A DNA stretch of 43,569 bases from Betaproteobacteria bacterium (GTDB taxonomy: Bacteria > Pseudomonadota > Gammaproteobacteria > Burkholderiales > Usitatibacteraceae). A program made the position numbers and the translations under genes. Where the stretch lies: contig JANYFH010000073.1 of NCBI GenBank assembly GCA_025362705.1, forward strand, positions 1 through 43,569, written 5' to 3'. The stretch's first letter is position 1. Each line of letters starts with the position of its first letter. The notes beneath the pieces were generated by a model. It was not told the origin of the DNA, searched no databases, and was given only the letters and a program-made list of their open reading frames with translations. Positions 1 to 7,631 of the stretch are shown here, one piece after another.

Positions 1-2595
1 TGCAGCGAACGTGGCGTCACCCAATTTCCTGTTCGCGACGATAAACACGTCTTCCGCGCGTTGCCCGAGCGTGGTGATGCGCGCATCTTGCAGATTGACG
101 TCGAAGGCCAGAAACACCCGCGCCATTGACGACAGCAATCCGGGCCGATCGGCGCAACTGACGTTCAGTTCAAAAGACCGCTTTTGTCGTGCGGGCGTTA
201 GCGAAACCGTGGGCGCAAACGGGAAGTGCTTGACCTGACGTGCGACGCGTCCCGAGTGCGGCGATTGCTGCATGGCAGGGTCATCGAGGGCACGCGCGAG
301 ACCGCGCTCAATCGTGGCGGCGATGTCCTTGTAGCGCGAAGTAGCACCAGACTTCGGCAGAATCTGGAATGCATCCAGTGCGTATTTGTGATTGGTGGTG
401 TAGATCTTGGCCGCAGCGATATCGAAGGCAAGCTTGTCGAAGTAGCCGGTGATGCGCGCAAACAAGCCGGGCTGATCCGGCGTCATGACCATCACGGCGA
501 ATCCTTCCTGATCAGCGTCGTTAGCTTCATCGAGGGCACGTACTCGCACAATCGCCGCTGCGGGTGATGCATCGGCGTCGAGCACCCGCGCATGCCACGC
601 CATTTCGGCGGGCTCGAAACGCTGAAAATAACTGTCTCTCACATGAGCCCACAGCGGTGGCTTTTCGTGAACGCTGTCGCTTTGGCGATACAGTGCCAGC
701 GCATCGGTGCGCTTGTTTTCAATCCAGTGTTCGTTCGGCACAGCATCGCCGCGCAGTAATTTACGGGTGGCGCGAAACAGTTGCTCGAGCAGCTTTGCTT
801 TCCACGCGTTCCACACATGCGGGCTGGTGCCGCGCACGTCAGCGACGGTGAGCAAATACAGGGCGATCAAGCGGCGCTCGTCACCCACGCGCTTCGCAAA
901 ATGGGCAATCACCTCAGGGTCTGACAAGTCCTGCTTCTGCGCTGCAGCCGACATCTGCAAATGCATTTCCACCAGCCACGCGACAAGCTCGGTATCGGCT
1001 TTCGAGACCAGCAGTTTTTTGCAAAACAGTCGCGCATCTTTTTTGCCCAGCGCGGAATGGTCGCCGCCACGGCCCTTGGCGATATCGTGAAAGAGGGCGG
1101 CGAGATAGAGCACTTCGGGCCGCGCAAAATCGCGTGCGAGTTCGTGACAGAACGGAAATTCGTGAGTGAATCGCGGCAATACCAGCCTTCGCAAATTGCG
1201 AATCACCATGAGGATATGTTCATCGACCGTGTAAACGTGGAACAGGTCATGCTGCATCTGTCCGGAAATGCGGCCAAAGGCGGGGATGTAGCGGCCGAGC
1301 ACGCCGTAACGGCTCATGCGGCGCAGTGTGAAGGTGACTTTTTCGCTCTGCAGTATTTTCAGGAACAAGCGATTTGCTTCAGCGTCTTCGCGAAATTTCT
1401 TGTCGATCAAGTGCACGGATCGCCACAGCGCACGCAATGTTTCCGGCTCGAAGAATTCTGCGTCCCTGACACTCTGCAAGGCGAGAAAAGCGCGGAAAAT
1501 GGCGCGCGGATCGCGTTTGAAAATCTTTGCGTCGCGTGCTGCGATGTTGCCGTTGACGACATCGAATTCATCGTCGATTTTTTTGATTTCATCCTTGCGA
1601 CGCAGCGAGATGCGTTCAAGCAGTGTTGGCAGCATGATCGAATTCATTTGCCAGATCGCTTTTGCCGTGAGGTAGTAACGGCGCATAAGCACTTCGGAAG
1701 GCAGCTTGTTTTTGCCGCCTTCGAGTTTCAATTCCTTCGCAAGCTCGGTTTGATAGTCAAACACGAGCCTGTCTTCGCGTCGCTTTGCCAAGTAATGAAG
1801 GCGGATGCGGATATCGATCAGAACGTGTCGGTGATGGCTGATCATCTTCAATTCGTAAGGCGTGATCAGTCCCTCGGTTTGGAGCGCATTCCAGTCGTCG
1901 CCCAGATCGGCCGCTTTGGCAAGCCAGAGCACCGTTTGCAAATCGCGCAGGCCTCCCGGGCTGTCCTTGATGTTTGGTTCGAGGTTGAGGGCAACGTCAT
2001 GGTGGCGCGCGTGGCGGCGTTTTTGTTCCTCGATTTTCGCGGCAAAAAATGCGCTGACTGATCGCGATTTTTTGAGTGCGCGCCGAAGTTGCTCCACCAA
2101 ATCCAGATCGCCCCACACGCCGCGCATTTCCAAGAGCCCCGTGTCTACCGTGACATCCTTGACCGCTTCTTCAACGCATTCCGCGAGCGTGCGCACCGAG
2201 ATGCCGGGTTCAAGGCCGACATCCCATAGCAGGCTGACAAACGCCTCCACGTTGGCATCCGCCGCCGTCCCGTCTGGCAGCAGCACCAAGAGATCGACGT
2301 CTGAAGCAGGAAACAGGAATCCGCGTCCGTAGCCCCCCACGGCCACGATGGCGATATTGCCGGGTAGTACTATATCGGTGGCAATGCGCCGCACAGCATC
2401 GTCCACCACGGCTGCGTGGCGGCGCAGATTGCGATCTGGCTGCGGACGTTTCTGGTAAGCGCTTTTCAGTGCATCGCGCTGACCCAGTAACCAATCGCGA
2501 ATGTACTTTACATAAGCGGCTCGGGTGAGTGCGGTGCGCTCGTCTTTGCGGTTACCGACAGATGTGACGGCCACGGTGGCTGCGCGAGAAACCAC
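1..2595 (-). CDS. glnD: Bifunctional uridylyltransferase/uridylyl-removing enzyme GlnD (3' end cut by window edge)
   Basis: GlnD uridylylates and deuridylylates PII proteins in response to glutamine and so controls nitrogen assimilation. The reverse strand is open from a GTG at 2595 to the window edge (865 codons, no stop), so only the last few codons are missing compared with the usual ~860-residue family length. Visible parts: the nucleotidyltransferase motif GGYGRG at residues ~87–92 followed by SDVDLL with its metal-binding aspartates; NLEPNIKDSPGGLRDLQ at ~185–200; an HD phosphohydrolase motif FHDIAKGRGGDHS at ~500; and two C-terminal ACT domains, each with a DRPGL/DQPGL turn. The GTG start is chosen because an in-frame TAA lies four codons upstream. 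It begins 20 bases after the map stop codon, so map and glnD are probably co-transcribed. Confidence 0.96.
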   Translation of the reverse strand, partial: MVSRAATVAVTSVGNRKDERTALTRAAYVKYIRDWLLGQRDALKSAYQKRPQPDRNLRRHAAVVDDAVRRIATDIVLPGNIAIVAVGGYGRGFLFPASDVDLLVLLPDGTAADANVEAFVSLLWDVGLEPGISVRTLAECVEEAVKDVTVDTGLLEMRGVWGDLDLVEQLRRALKKSRSVSAFFAAKIEEQKRRHARHHDVALNLEPNIKDSPGGLRDLQTVLWLAKAADLGDDWNALQTEGLITPYELKMISHHRHVLIDIRIRLHYLAKRREDRLVFDYQTELAKELKLEGGKNKLPSEVLMRRYYLTAKAIWQMNSIMLPTLLERISLRRKDEIKKIDDEFDVVNGNIAARDAKIFKRDPRAIFRAFLALQSVRDAEFFEPETLRALWRSVHLIDKKFREDAEANRLFLKILQSEKVTFTLRRMSRYGVLGRYIPAFGRISGQMQHDLFHVYTVDEHILMVIRNLRRLVLPRFTHEFPFCHELARDFARPEVLYLAALFHDIAKGRGGDHSALGKKDARLFCKKLLVSKADTELVAWLVEMHLQMSAAAQKQDLSDPEVIAHFAKRVGDERRLIALYLLTVADVRGTSPHVWNAWKAKLLEQLFRATRKLLRGDAVPNEHWIENKRTDALALYRQSDSVHEKPPLWAHVRDSYFQRFEPAEMAWHARVLDADASPAAAIVRVRALDEANDADQEGFAVMVMTPDQPGLFARITGYFDKLAFDIAAAKIYTTNHKYALDAFQILPKSGATSRYKDIAATIERGLARALDDPAMQQSPHSGRVARQVKHFPFAPTVSLTPARQKRSFELNVSCADRPGLLSSMARVFLAFDVNLQDARITTLGQRAEDVFIVANRKLGDATFAA

Positions 2596-2615
2596 GATCA
2601 GCTTTTAGTGGCGGG

Positions 2616-3416
2616 TCAGGAAAGATTCGCGGGCATCGGTGGCGTGCCAGCCGATTGCGTCAATACTTCAAATCCGTCCTCGGTCACCAGCACCGTATGT
2701 TCCCATTGCGCCGACAGGCTATGGTCGGCGGTTACAACGGTCCAGCCATCGCCCAGCATACGGATATCGCGTTTGCCTGCATTGATCATCGGCTCGACGG
2801 TAAAAATCATGCCGGCCTTCAGCGTCATGCCGGTACCCGCTTTACCGTAATGCAAGATCTGCGGATCCTCGTGAAATTTTTTGCCGATACCGTGGCCGCA
2901 GAATTCGCGCACGATCGAAAAACCATTGCCTTCAGCGAACACCTGGATGGCATTGCCAATATCACCGAGTGTCGCGCCTGGTTTTACCTTGCTGATACCG
3001 CGCCACATCGATTCATAGGTGCTCTCACAGAGGCGCTTTGCCTGAATGGACGGCTCGCCGATATAAAACATACGACTGGTGTCGCCGTGGTAACCATCCT
3101 TGATGACAGTAATGTCAATATTGATCACGTCGCCCTGCTTCAACACCTTGTCGCCGGGAATGCCGTGGCAGACCTGATGATTGACCGATGTGCAGATTGA
3201 TTTTGGATACGGCCGATGTCCGGGCGGTGCGTAATTGAGCGGCGCGGGAATCGTGCCCTGCACATTGACGATGTAATCGTGGCAAAGCTGGTCGAGTTTC
3301 TCTGTCGTCACGCCTTGTTTGACGTATGGCGTAATGAAGTCGAGCACTTCCGAGGCGAGGCGACCAGCCACGCGCATTTTTTCGATGTCTTGGGGAGTTT
3401 TGAGAGAGACGTTCAC
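2616..3416 (-). CDS. map: Methionine aminopeptidase, type I
   Basis: Removes the initiator methionine from nascent proteins in the cytoplasm. The 266-residue length is typical of the short type I enzyme. The five metal ligands are recognisable: D in DINIDITVI, D in GYHGDTSR, H in CGHGIGKKFHEDP, E in FTVEPMI and E in WEHTVLVT. The start is GTG at 3416; the N-terminus (NVSLKTPQDIEKMRVAGRLA) aligns with the normal start of family members, so the GTG is preferred over the internal ATG 13 codons later. It lies upstream of glnD in one transcription direction and points away from rpsB, a common arrangement in betaproteobacteria. Confidence 0.97.
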   Translation of the reverse strand: MNVSLKTPQDIEKMRVAGRLASEVLDFITPYVKQGVTTEKLDQLCHDYIVNVQGTIPAPLNYAPPGHRPYPKSICTSVNHQVCHGIPGDKVLKQGDVINIDITVIKDGYHGDTSRMFYIGEPSIQAKRLCESTYESMWRGISKVKPGATLGDIGNAIQVFAEGNGFSIVREFCGHGIGKKFHEDPQILHYGKAGTGMTLKAGMIFTVEPMINAGKRDIRMLGDGWTVVTADHSLSAQWEHTVLVTEDGFEVLTQSAGTPPMPANLS

Positions 3417-3482
3417 AATTTAATTTCAATGCCAAAAATAGGAAACTCTGACTTATTCGCTTTCGAGTTAAGTTGCGTTGAG

Positions 3483-3564
3483 ATTGGGGCATATGCAAGG
3501 CGCGCGACGAAGGTGCGTTGCCTTGGCTACCGCACGAGGAGTGCAACGCCGCAGATGCCCCAAT
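3483..3564. repeat. 82-bp nested inverted repeat (REP/MITE-like)
   Basis: Outer arms ATTGGGGCAT (3483–3492) and ATGCCCCAAT (3555–3564) are perfect 10-bp inverted repeats. Inside them a second perfect pair, GCGTTGC (3515–3521) and GCAACGC (3543–3549), flanks a ~21-nt loop. The element lies alone in the gap between map and the small membrane protein gene. Its compact palindromic design resembles dispersed intergenic repeats of betaproteobacteria; I see no second copy in this window, so its repeat nature is inferred. Confidence 0.55.
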
Positions 3565-3640
3565 ATCGATGCAAGATAACCGAAATGGAATAAATCAGAG
3601 CTTCCGAAGGCCGAAGTATAGCCGGGAGAGGCGTTCGGCG

Positions 3641-4159
3641 CTATGGCTTGACCGTCATTGTTGCCAGTTCGAGCTTGCGCGCATGTTGTTTGTAGACCTC
3701 GCGTTGTAGCCACATCAGCATTCGTTTGGATTCGTAATGCGTACTTTTTTGTAGCACCTTCGCGGCCCCGACCGGCGAGAATCCATGGAAATTGGTATCG
3801 TCGATGGCACCATATTCGAGGGCATCGTAATGGCCGACAAGCAACAGCGACGGCTTTTCGCCGATCACCCGCAGCAAATCTGTGTCCACCACCCAAAGTT
3901 CGCGCCCAACTTCAACCATGCGAATTTGCGTGCCGGCGAATTCGTAGTAGTTGCCATGCCATTCGGCGTAGGGCTGCTTCTTGGCCCAATGCAGCCATGC
4001 CCCGCCTGCTTCGATAATTGGTTTTGCAAGCAAAACGCCGGCAATCGGGATGGCAAGTATGAAAAAGATCATTCCCAGATAATGGAAGACCGTCCACAGG
4101 ATCGCAGCCGACAGTGCAAGGCGGATGGCAAACAACAGGGCGATGCGCCAACTTTCCAT
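3641..4159 (-). CDS. Small membrane protein of unknown function
   Basis: A 172-residue protein I do not recognise. The N-terminal ~55 residues contain two closely spaced hydrophobic segments (around residues 6–28 and 29–48, rich in L, I, A, F) separated by a short turn. A soluble, mixed-composition C-terminal part follows with motifs such as WHGNYYEFAGTQIRMVEVG and VGHYDALEYGAIDD. It begins with ATG at 4159, less than 10 bases from the divergent rpsB promoter elements, and ends 224 bases before map. Clean open frame, gene-like spacing and sensible hydrophobicity argue that it is real. It may share a transcript with map and glnD, although the palindromic element at 3483–3564 lies between them. 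No function is assigned. Confidence 0.8.
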   Translation of the reverse strand: MESWRIALLFAIRLALSAAILWTVFHYLGMIFFILAIPIAGVLLAKPIIEAGGAWLHWAKKQPYAEWHGNYYEFAGTQIRMVEVGRELWVVDTDLLRVIGEKPSLLLVGHYDALEYGAIDDTNFHGFSPVGAAKVLQKSTHYESKRMLMWLQREVYKQHARKLELATMTVKP

Positions 4160-4166
4160 AATGTAT

Positions 4167-4196
4167 TTGATTTCTTTCGATATTTTGGGCTATACT
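4167..4196 (+). promoter_or_regulatory. Sigma-70-type promoter for rpsB–tsf
   Basis: A -35 box TTGATT (4167–4172) and a -10 box TATACT (4191–4196) are separated by 18 bp, close to the consensus. The transcript would carry a ~135-nt leader before the rpsB start at 4340. A long untranslated leader fits the known autoregulation of rpsB by protein S2, although I could not recognise the S2-binding structure with certainty. Confidence 0.6.
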
Positions 4197-4339
4197 AACG
4201 GACTGTTTCGATTCAAATTCACATTGATTTTTTGGATCGGGCAAATTCGCACCCTTGCACCGTTAAGGTCTTTCCCGGTGATGAAAAAGCCATGAAAGTC
4301 TTGCGAGGGGAGGCTAACCTTAACTTTTTGGAGTTTTTC

Positions 4340-5083
4340 ATGTCGGTAACCATGCGTCAAATGTTGGAGGCGGGCGTCCACTTCGGACACCAGACCCGTT
4401 TCTGGAATCCCAAGATGGCACCATACATTTTCGGTGCCCGCAACAAAATCCATATTATCAATCTTGAAAAGTCGCTGCCGATGTATCAGGACGCGCTCAA
4501 GTTTGTGCGTCAACTCGCGTCCAAGAAAGGCACCATTCTGTTCGTAGGCACCAAGCGTCAAGCCCGCGAAATCGTGCTGGAAGAGGCGCAGCGTGCTGGG
4601 ATGCCCTATGTCGACTTCCGCTGGTTGGGCGGCATGCTCACCAATTACAAAACGGTGAAGGGCTCGATCAAGCGCCTCAAGGAACTTGAAGCGATGGCCG
4701 AAGATGGCTCACTCGAAAAATTGTCAAAAAAAGAAGCCTTGATGTATTCGCGCGAAATGGAAAAACTCCAGCGTTCGATGGGTGGTATCAAGGAAATGGG
4801 CGGCGTACCAGACGCGATTTTTGTCATTGACGTCGGCTACCACAAGATTGCAGTTACCGAAGCGAGGAAACTCGGCGTGCCGATTATCGGTGTGGTTGAT
4901 ACCAATAATTCGCTCGACGGCGTGGACTATGTGATTCCGGGAAATGACGACTCGACTCGTGCGATCCGCTTGTACGCACGCGGTGTGGCCGACGCGATTC
5001 TCGAAGGCAAGAACACGGTGATACAGGAAATGATTGCTCCCGCGGAGGGACTCGTGGAAGTCACCGAGGAGGAAGCGAAGTAA
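4340..5083 (+). CDS. rpsB: 30S ribosomal protein S2
   Basis: A structural protein of the small ribosomal subunit that helps bind S1. The start is ATG at 4340, giving 247 residues, the usual family length. A ribosome-binding GGAG (4329–4332) lies just upstream, and the N-terminus SVTMRQMLEAGVHFGHQTR is the conserved S2 start. Further signatures are WNPKMAPYIFG, KGTILFVGTKRQA, WLGGMLTNYKTV and PDAIFVIDV. The frame is open for another 36 codons upstream, but those residues do not look like S2. It is the first gene of the rpsB–tsf unit and is followed by a strong hairpin terminator, which may lower tsf readthrough. Confidence 0.98.
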   Translation: MSVTMRQMLEAGVHFGHQTRFWNPKMAPYIFGARNKIHIINLEKSLPMYQDALKFVRQLASKKGTILFVGTKRQAREIVLEEAQRAGMPYVDFRWLGGMLTNYKTVKGSIKRLKELEAMAEDGSLEKLSKKEALMYSREMEKLQRSMGGIKEMGGVPDAIFVIDVGYHKIAVTEARKLGVPIIGVVDTNNSLDGVDYVIPGNDDSTRAIRLYARGVADAILEGKNTVIQEMIAPAEGLVEVTEEEAK

Positions 5084-5098
5084 GTTCTGAAATCGGAT

Positions 5099-5124
5099 AA
5101 AAGGGGCTCCGGCCCCTTTTTTTT
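5099..5124 (+). terminator. Rho-independent terminator or attenuator between rpsB and tsf
   Basis: A 7-bp GC-rich stem AAGGGGC / GCCCCTT with a TCCG tetraloop is followed by an unbroken run of T, the classic intrinsic terminator layout. Its place inside the rpsB–tsf pair suggests partial termination that sets the S2:EF-Ts ratio. Confidence 0.85.
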
Positions 5125-5231
5125 AAGTTGCAGTTTTTGTAATTAAGAAATCAAAAAGGTTGTATCGCTGACACTGGGGCCGTTTAGGCTTTATTGCGCG
5201 AACGACCTTGTTAACAGGATAGGAAACGGAA

Positions 5232-6119
5232 ATGGCAGAGATTACGGCAGCAATGGTCAAAGAATTGCGCGAGAAAACCGACGCGCCGATGATGGAATGC
5301 AAAAAGGCGCTCACCGAAGCCGGTGGTGACCTGGAAAAAGCGGAAGAAATTCTGCGCGTGAAATTGGGAAACAAAGCTAGCAAAGCGGCCAGCCGTGTGG
5401 CGGCCGAAGGTGTGGTGGCGATTCATATTTCCGTTGACCAAAAACTGGGTGCAATAGTTGAAGTGAATTGCGAAACCGATTTCGTGGCCAAGAACGATGA
5501 CTTCCTCGCCTTATCGGTGAAACTCGCAGAAATGGTGGCGACGCAGAGTCCTGCTGACGTGGCCGCACTTTCAGCGCTGACTATCGGCGGTACCACGGTC
5601 GAAGAAACCCGCCGGGCGCTGGTTGGCAAGATCGGTGAAAACTTGTCGATCCGCCGCTTCGTGCGCATCGCGGCCAAGGGTGCACTGAACAACTATATTC
5701 ACGGCGGTGCAAAAGTTGGCGTGTTGGTCGACATCACCGGTGGCGACGCGACGCTTGCAAAAGATGTGTCGATGCATATCGCGGCCTCAAAGCCAAAATC
5801 ACTCGACTCGAGTGGTGTGCCTGCGGAAGACATCGCCAAAGAGCGCGCGGTTGCAGCAGGTAAAGCGGCCGAATCCGGCAAACCACCAGAAATTGTGACC
5901 AAAATGGTTGAGGGTTCCATCGCCAAGTATTTGAAAGAAGTTTCGCTTTTGAGCCAGCCGTTTGTGAAGGACGACAAGATGACGATTGAGGCGCTTCTGA
6001 AGTCCAAAGGCGCAGTTATCAATGCGTTCACGCTGTACGTCGTTGGCGAAGGTATTGAAAAGAAAGTGACGGATTTTGCGGCAGAAGTTGCTGAAGCAGC
6101 AGCGGCAGCCGCGCGATAA
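5232..6119 (+). CDS. tsf: Elongation factor Ts
   Basis: The guanine-nucleotide exchange factor for EF-Tu in translation. The protein has 295 residues, normal for betaproteobacteria. It shows the N-terminal UBA-like region (AEITAAMVKELREKTDAPMM, then ECKKALTEAGGDLEKA) and the conserved ETDFVAKND core motif at ~residues 80–88 that contacts EF-Tu. The start ATG at 5232 has a purine-rich AGGAAACGGA stretch upstream. The C-terminus ends in an alanine-rich tail. It is followed by a hairpin terminator at 6131. Confidence 0.98.
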   Translation: MAEITAAMVKELREKTDAPMMECKKALTEAGGDLEKAEEILRVKLGNKASKAASRVAAEGVVAIHISVDQKLGAIVEVNCETDFVAKNDDFLALSVKLAEMVATQSPADVAALSALTIGGTTVEETRRALVGKIGENLSIRRFVRIAAKGALNNYIHGGAKVGVLVDITGGDATLAKDVSMHIAASKPKSLDSSGVPAEDIAKERAVAAGKAAESGKPPEIVTKMVEGSIAKYLKEVSLLSQPFVKDDKMTIEALLKSKGAVINAFTLYVVGEGIEKKVTDFAAEVAEAAAAAAR

Positions 6120-6130
6120 GCAGTGTTTTC

Positions 6131-6160
6131 GGGGAAGCGCAAATACGCTTCCCCGGTTTG
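6131..6160 (+). terminator. Hairpin terminator after tsf
   Basis: A 9-bp perfect stem GGGGAAGCG (6131–6139) / CGCTTCCCC (6146–6154) with a 6-nt loop is followed by a short T-rich tail (GGTTTGTATT). The weak T-run suggests partial termination before pyrH. Confidence 0.65.
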
Positions 6161-6220
6161 TATTACCTGATGTTTTTTTGACTGATTGCAGACACAATCC
6201 GCGATCAAACTTGAGAAAAT

Positions 6221-6254
6221 TGCCCTCACCCCGGCCCTCTCCCGCAGAGAGGGC
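6221..6254. repeat. REP-like palindromic element upstream of pyrH
   Basis: The stem GCCCTCTC (6234–6241) / GAGAGGGC (6247–6254) with a 5-nt loop is preceded by TGCCCTCACCCCG. This CCCTCACCCC–CCCTCTCCC pattern resembles a palindromic intergenic repeat spread through many proteobacterial genomes (my recollection of the family, not checked here). It is the only copy I noticed in the window. Confidence 0.5.
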
Positions 6255-6265
6255 GAGAACGGCGG

Positions 6266-6282
6266 GCCGGTTGCAAACCGGC
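6266..6282 (+). promoter_or_regulatory. Hairpin in the pyrH leader
   Basis: A perfect 7-bp stem GCCGGTT / AACCGGC with a 3-nt loop ends 13 bases before the ribosome-binding AAAGGA (6295–6300) of pyrH. It has no T-run, so it is unlikely to be a terminator and could affect pyrH translation or mRNA stability. Confidence 0.35.
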
Positions 6283-6307
6283 ACCGAATAATACGAAAGG
6301 ACGAGTG

Positions 6308-7024
6308 ATGACGACACCTAAATATCAAAGAATCCTCCTCAAGTTGTCCGGCGAAGCACTGATGGGCGACGACGTGTTCGGCATTAACCGGCCGACCATC
6401 GAGCGCATCGTTGGTGAAATCAAGGAGGTTGTCGATATGGGTGTGGCCGTCGGAATCGTCATCGGCGGCGGCAATATTTTCCGCGGCGTATCGACGAGTG
6501 CGGCGGGCATGGATCGCGCCACGGCCGACTACATGGGCATGCTGGCGACGGTCATCAATTCGCTTGCGTTGCAGGATGCGCTTTCAAAAGCGGGCATGAT
6601 TCCCCGTGTGCAATCGGCCATCAATATCGAGCCGGTAGTTGAACCGTACATTCGCGGTAAAACCATGCGCTATCTCGAAGAAGGCAAGGTGGTTGTTTTT
6701 GCCGCCGGTACCGGCAACCCGTTCTTCACCACCGATACCGCCGCCGCATTGCGTGGCCGCGAGATGGAAGCCGAAATCGTGTTGAAGGCGACCAAGGTCG
6801 ATGGCGTCTACACGGCAGACCCGAAGACAGACAAGACGGCGACGCGTTATCATCAGCTCACGTTTGATGAGGTCATGATCAAGAACTTGAAGGTGATGGA
6901 CGCTACCGCAATTGCGCTCTGCCGCGATCAGAAGTTGCCGATCAACGTGTTTTCGATCTTTAAGGTCGGTGCGCTCAGGCGAGTCGTGATGGGCGAAGAT
7001 GAAGGTACACTTGTACACGCTTGA
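6308..7024 (+). CDS. pyrH: UMP kinase
   Basis: Phosphorylates UMP to UDP in pyrimidine nucleotide synthesis; the bacterial enzyme is a hexamer of the amino-acid-kinase fold. At 238 residues it has normal length. Signatures are KLSGEAL near the N-terminus, IGGGNIFRG, ATADYMGMLATVINSLAL, the GTGNPFFTTDTAA motif and KATKVDGVYTADP. The start is taken as the ATG at 6308, since a GTG directly before it in frame would only add one residue; the Shine-Dalgarno sequence AAAGGA lies 7 bases upstream. frr follows 21 bases downstream in the conserved order. Confidence 0.98.
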   Translation: MTTPKYQRILLKLSGEALMGDDVFGINRPTIERIVGEIKEVVDMGVAVGIVIGGGNIFRGVSTSAAGMDRATADYMGMLATVINSLALQDALSKAGMIPRVQSAINIEPVVEPYIRGKTMRYLEEGKVVVFAAGTGNPFFTTDTAAALRGREMEAEIVLKATKVDGVYTADPKTDKTATRYHQLTFDEVMIKNLKVMDATAIALCRDQKLPINVFSIFKVGALRRVVMGEDEGTLVHA

Positions 7025-7045
7025 GCGTTTTAGTGGAGTGAGCGC

Positions 7046-7606
7046 ATGAACGTCGCAGACTTGAAAAAGCAGTGCGAGCAAAAAATGGGGAAATCGCTCG
7101 ATACGTTGAAAAACGATCTTGCCAAAGTGCGTACGGGTCGTGCCCATACCGGGCTGCTTGATCACATTCAGGTCGATTACTACGGAACCATGATGGGCCT
7201 GAAGCAGGTGGCGAACGTGACACTGACAGATGCACGAACCATCACAGTGCAGCCGTGGGAAAAAAAACTCGCGGCCAACATCGAAAAAGCGATTCGCGAC
7301 TCGGGACTTGGCCTGAATCCAACTTCTGCGGGAGACTCAATACGTGTGCCGATGCCGCCGCTGACTGAAGAGCGACGCAAGGAACTTGCCAAGGTCGTCA
7401 AGAGTGACGGTGAGCATGCGAAGGTTGCTGTCCGCAATATCCGCCGCGATGCCAACACAGCGCTTAAAGATGCGCTTAAGGCAAAAACAATACCTGAAGA
7501 CGACGAAAAGCGTGCGCAGGACGACGTGCAGAAGTTGACCGATCGTTTCATCAAAGAGATTGACCACGCGGTTGCTGAAAAGGAAAAAGAGTTGATGTCG
7601 GTTTAG
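7046..7606 (+). CDS. frr: Ribosome recycling factor
   Basis: Works with EF-G to split the post-termination ribosome. The 186 residues match the family. Typical features are the KVRTGRAHTGLLDHIQVDYYG segment near residues 28–48 and the C-terminal helical region with RRDANTALKDALK and IDHAVAEKEKELM. ATG at 7046 is preceded by TGGAGTGAG. The gene lies tightly between pyrH and uppS in the conserved operon. Confidence 0.98.
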   Translation: MNVADLKKQCEQKMGKSLDTLKNDLAKVRTGRAHTGLLDHIQVDYYGTMMGLKQVANVTLTDARTITVQPWEKKLAANIEKAIRDSGLGLNPTSAGDSIRVPMPPLTEERRKELAKVVKSDGEHAKVAVRNIRRDANTALKDALKAKTIPEDDEKRAQDDVQKLTDRFIKEIDHAVAEKEKELMSV

Positions 7607-7631
7607 GCCGACACCACTTTTGCATTGCACC

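Noticed and set aside
961..2061. Long open frame (~366 codons) on the plus strand
   Set aside because: It lies wholly opposite the conserved glnD coding sequence, whose uridylyltransferase, HD and ACT motifs are intact; the plus-strand frame has no recognisable domain and no ribosome-binding site.
1..2595. Possible pseudogene because no complete frame with a stop is present
   Set aside because: The glnD frame is continuous from 2595 to the window edge; the stop simply lies outside the window.
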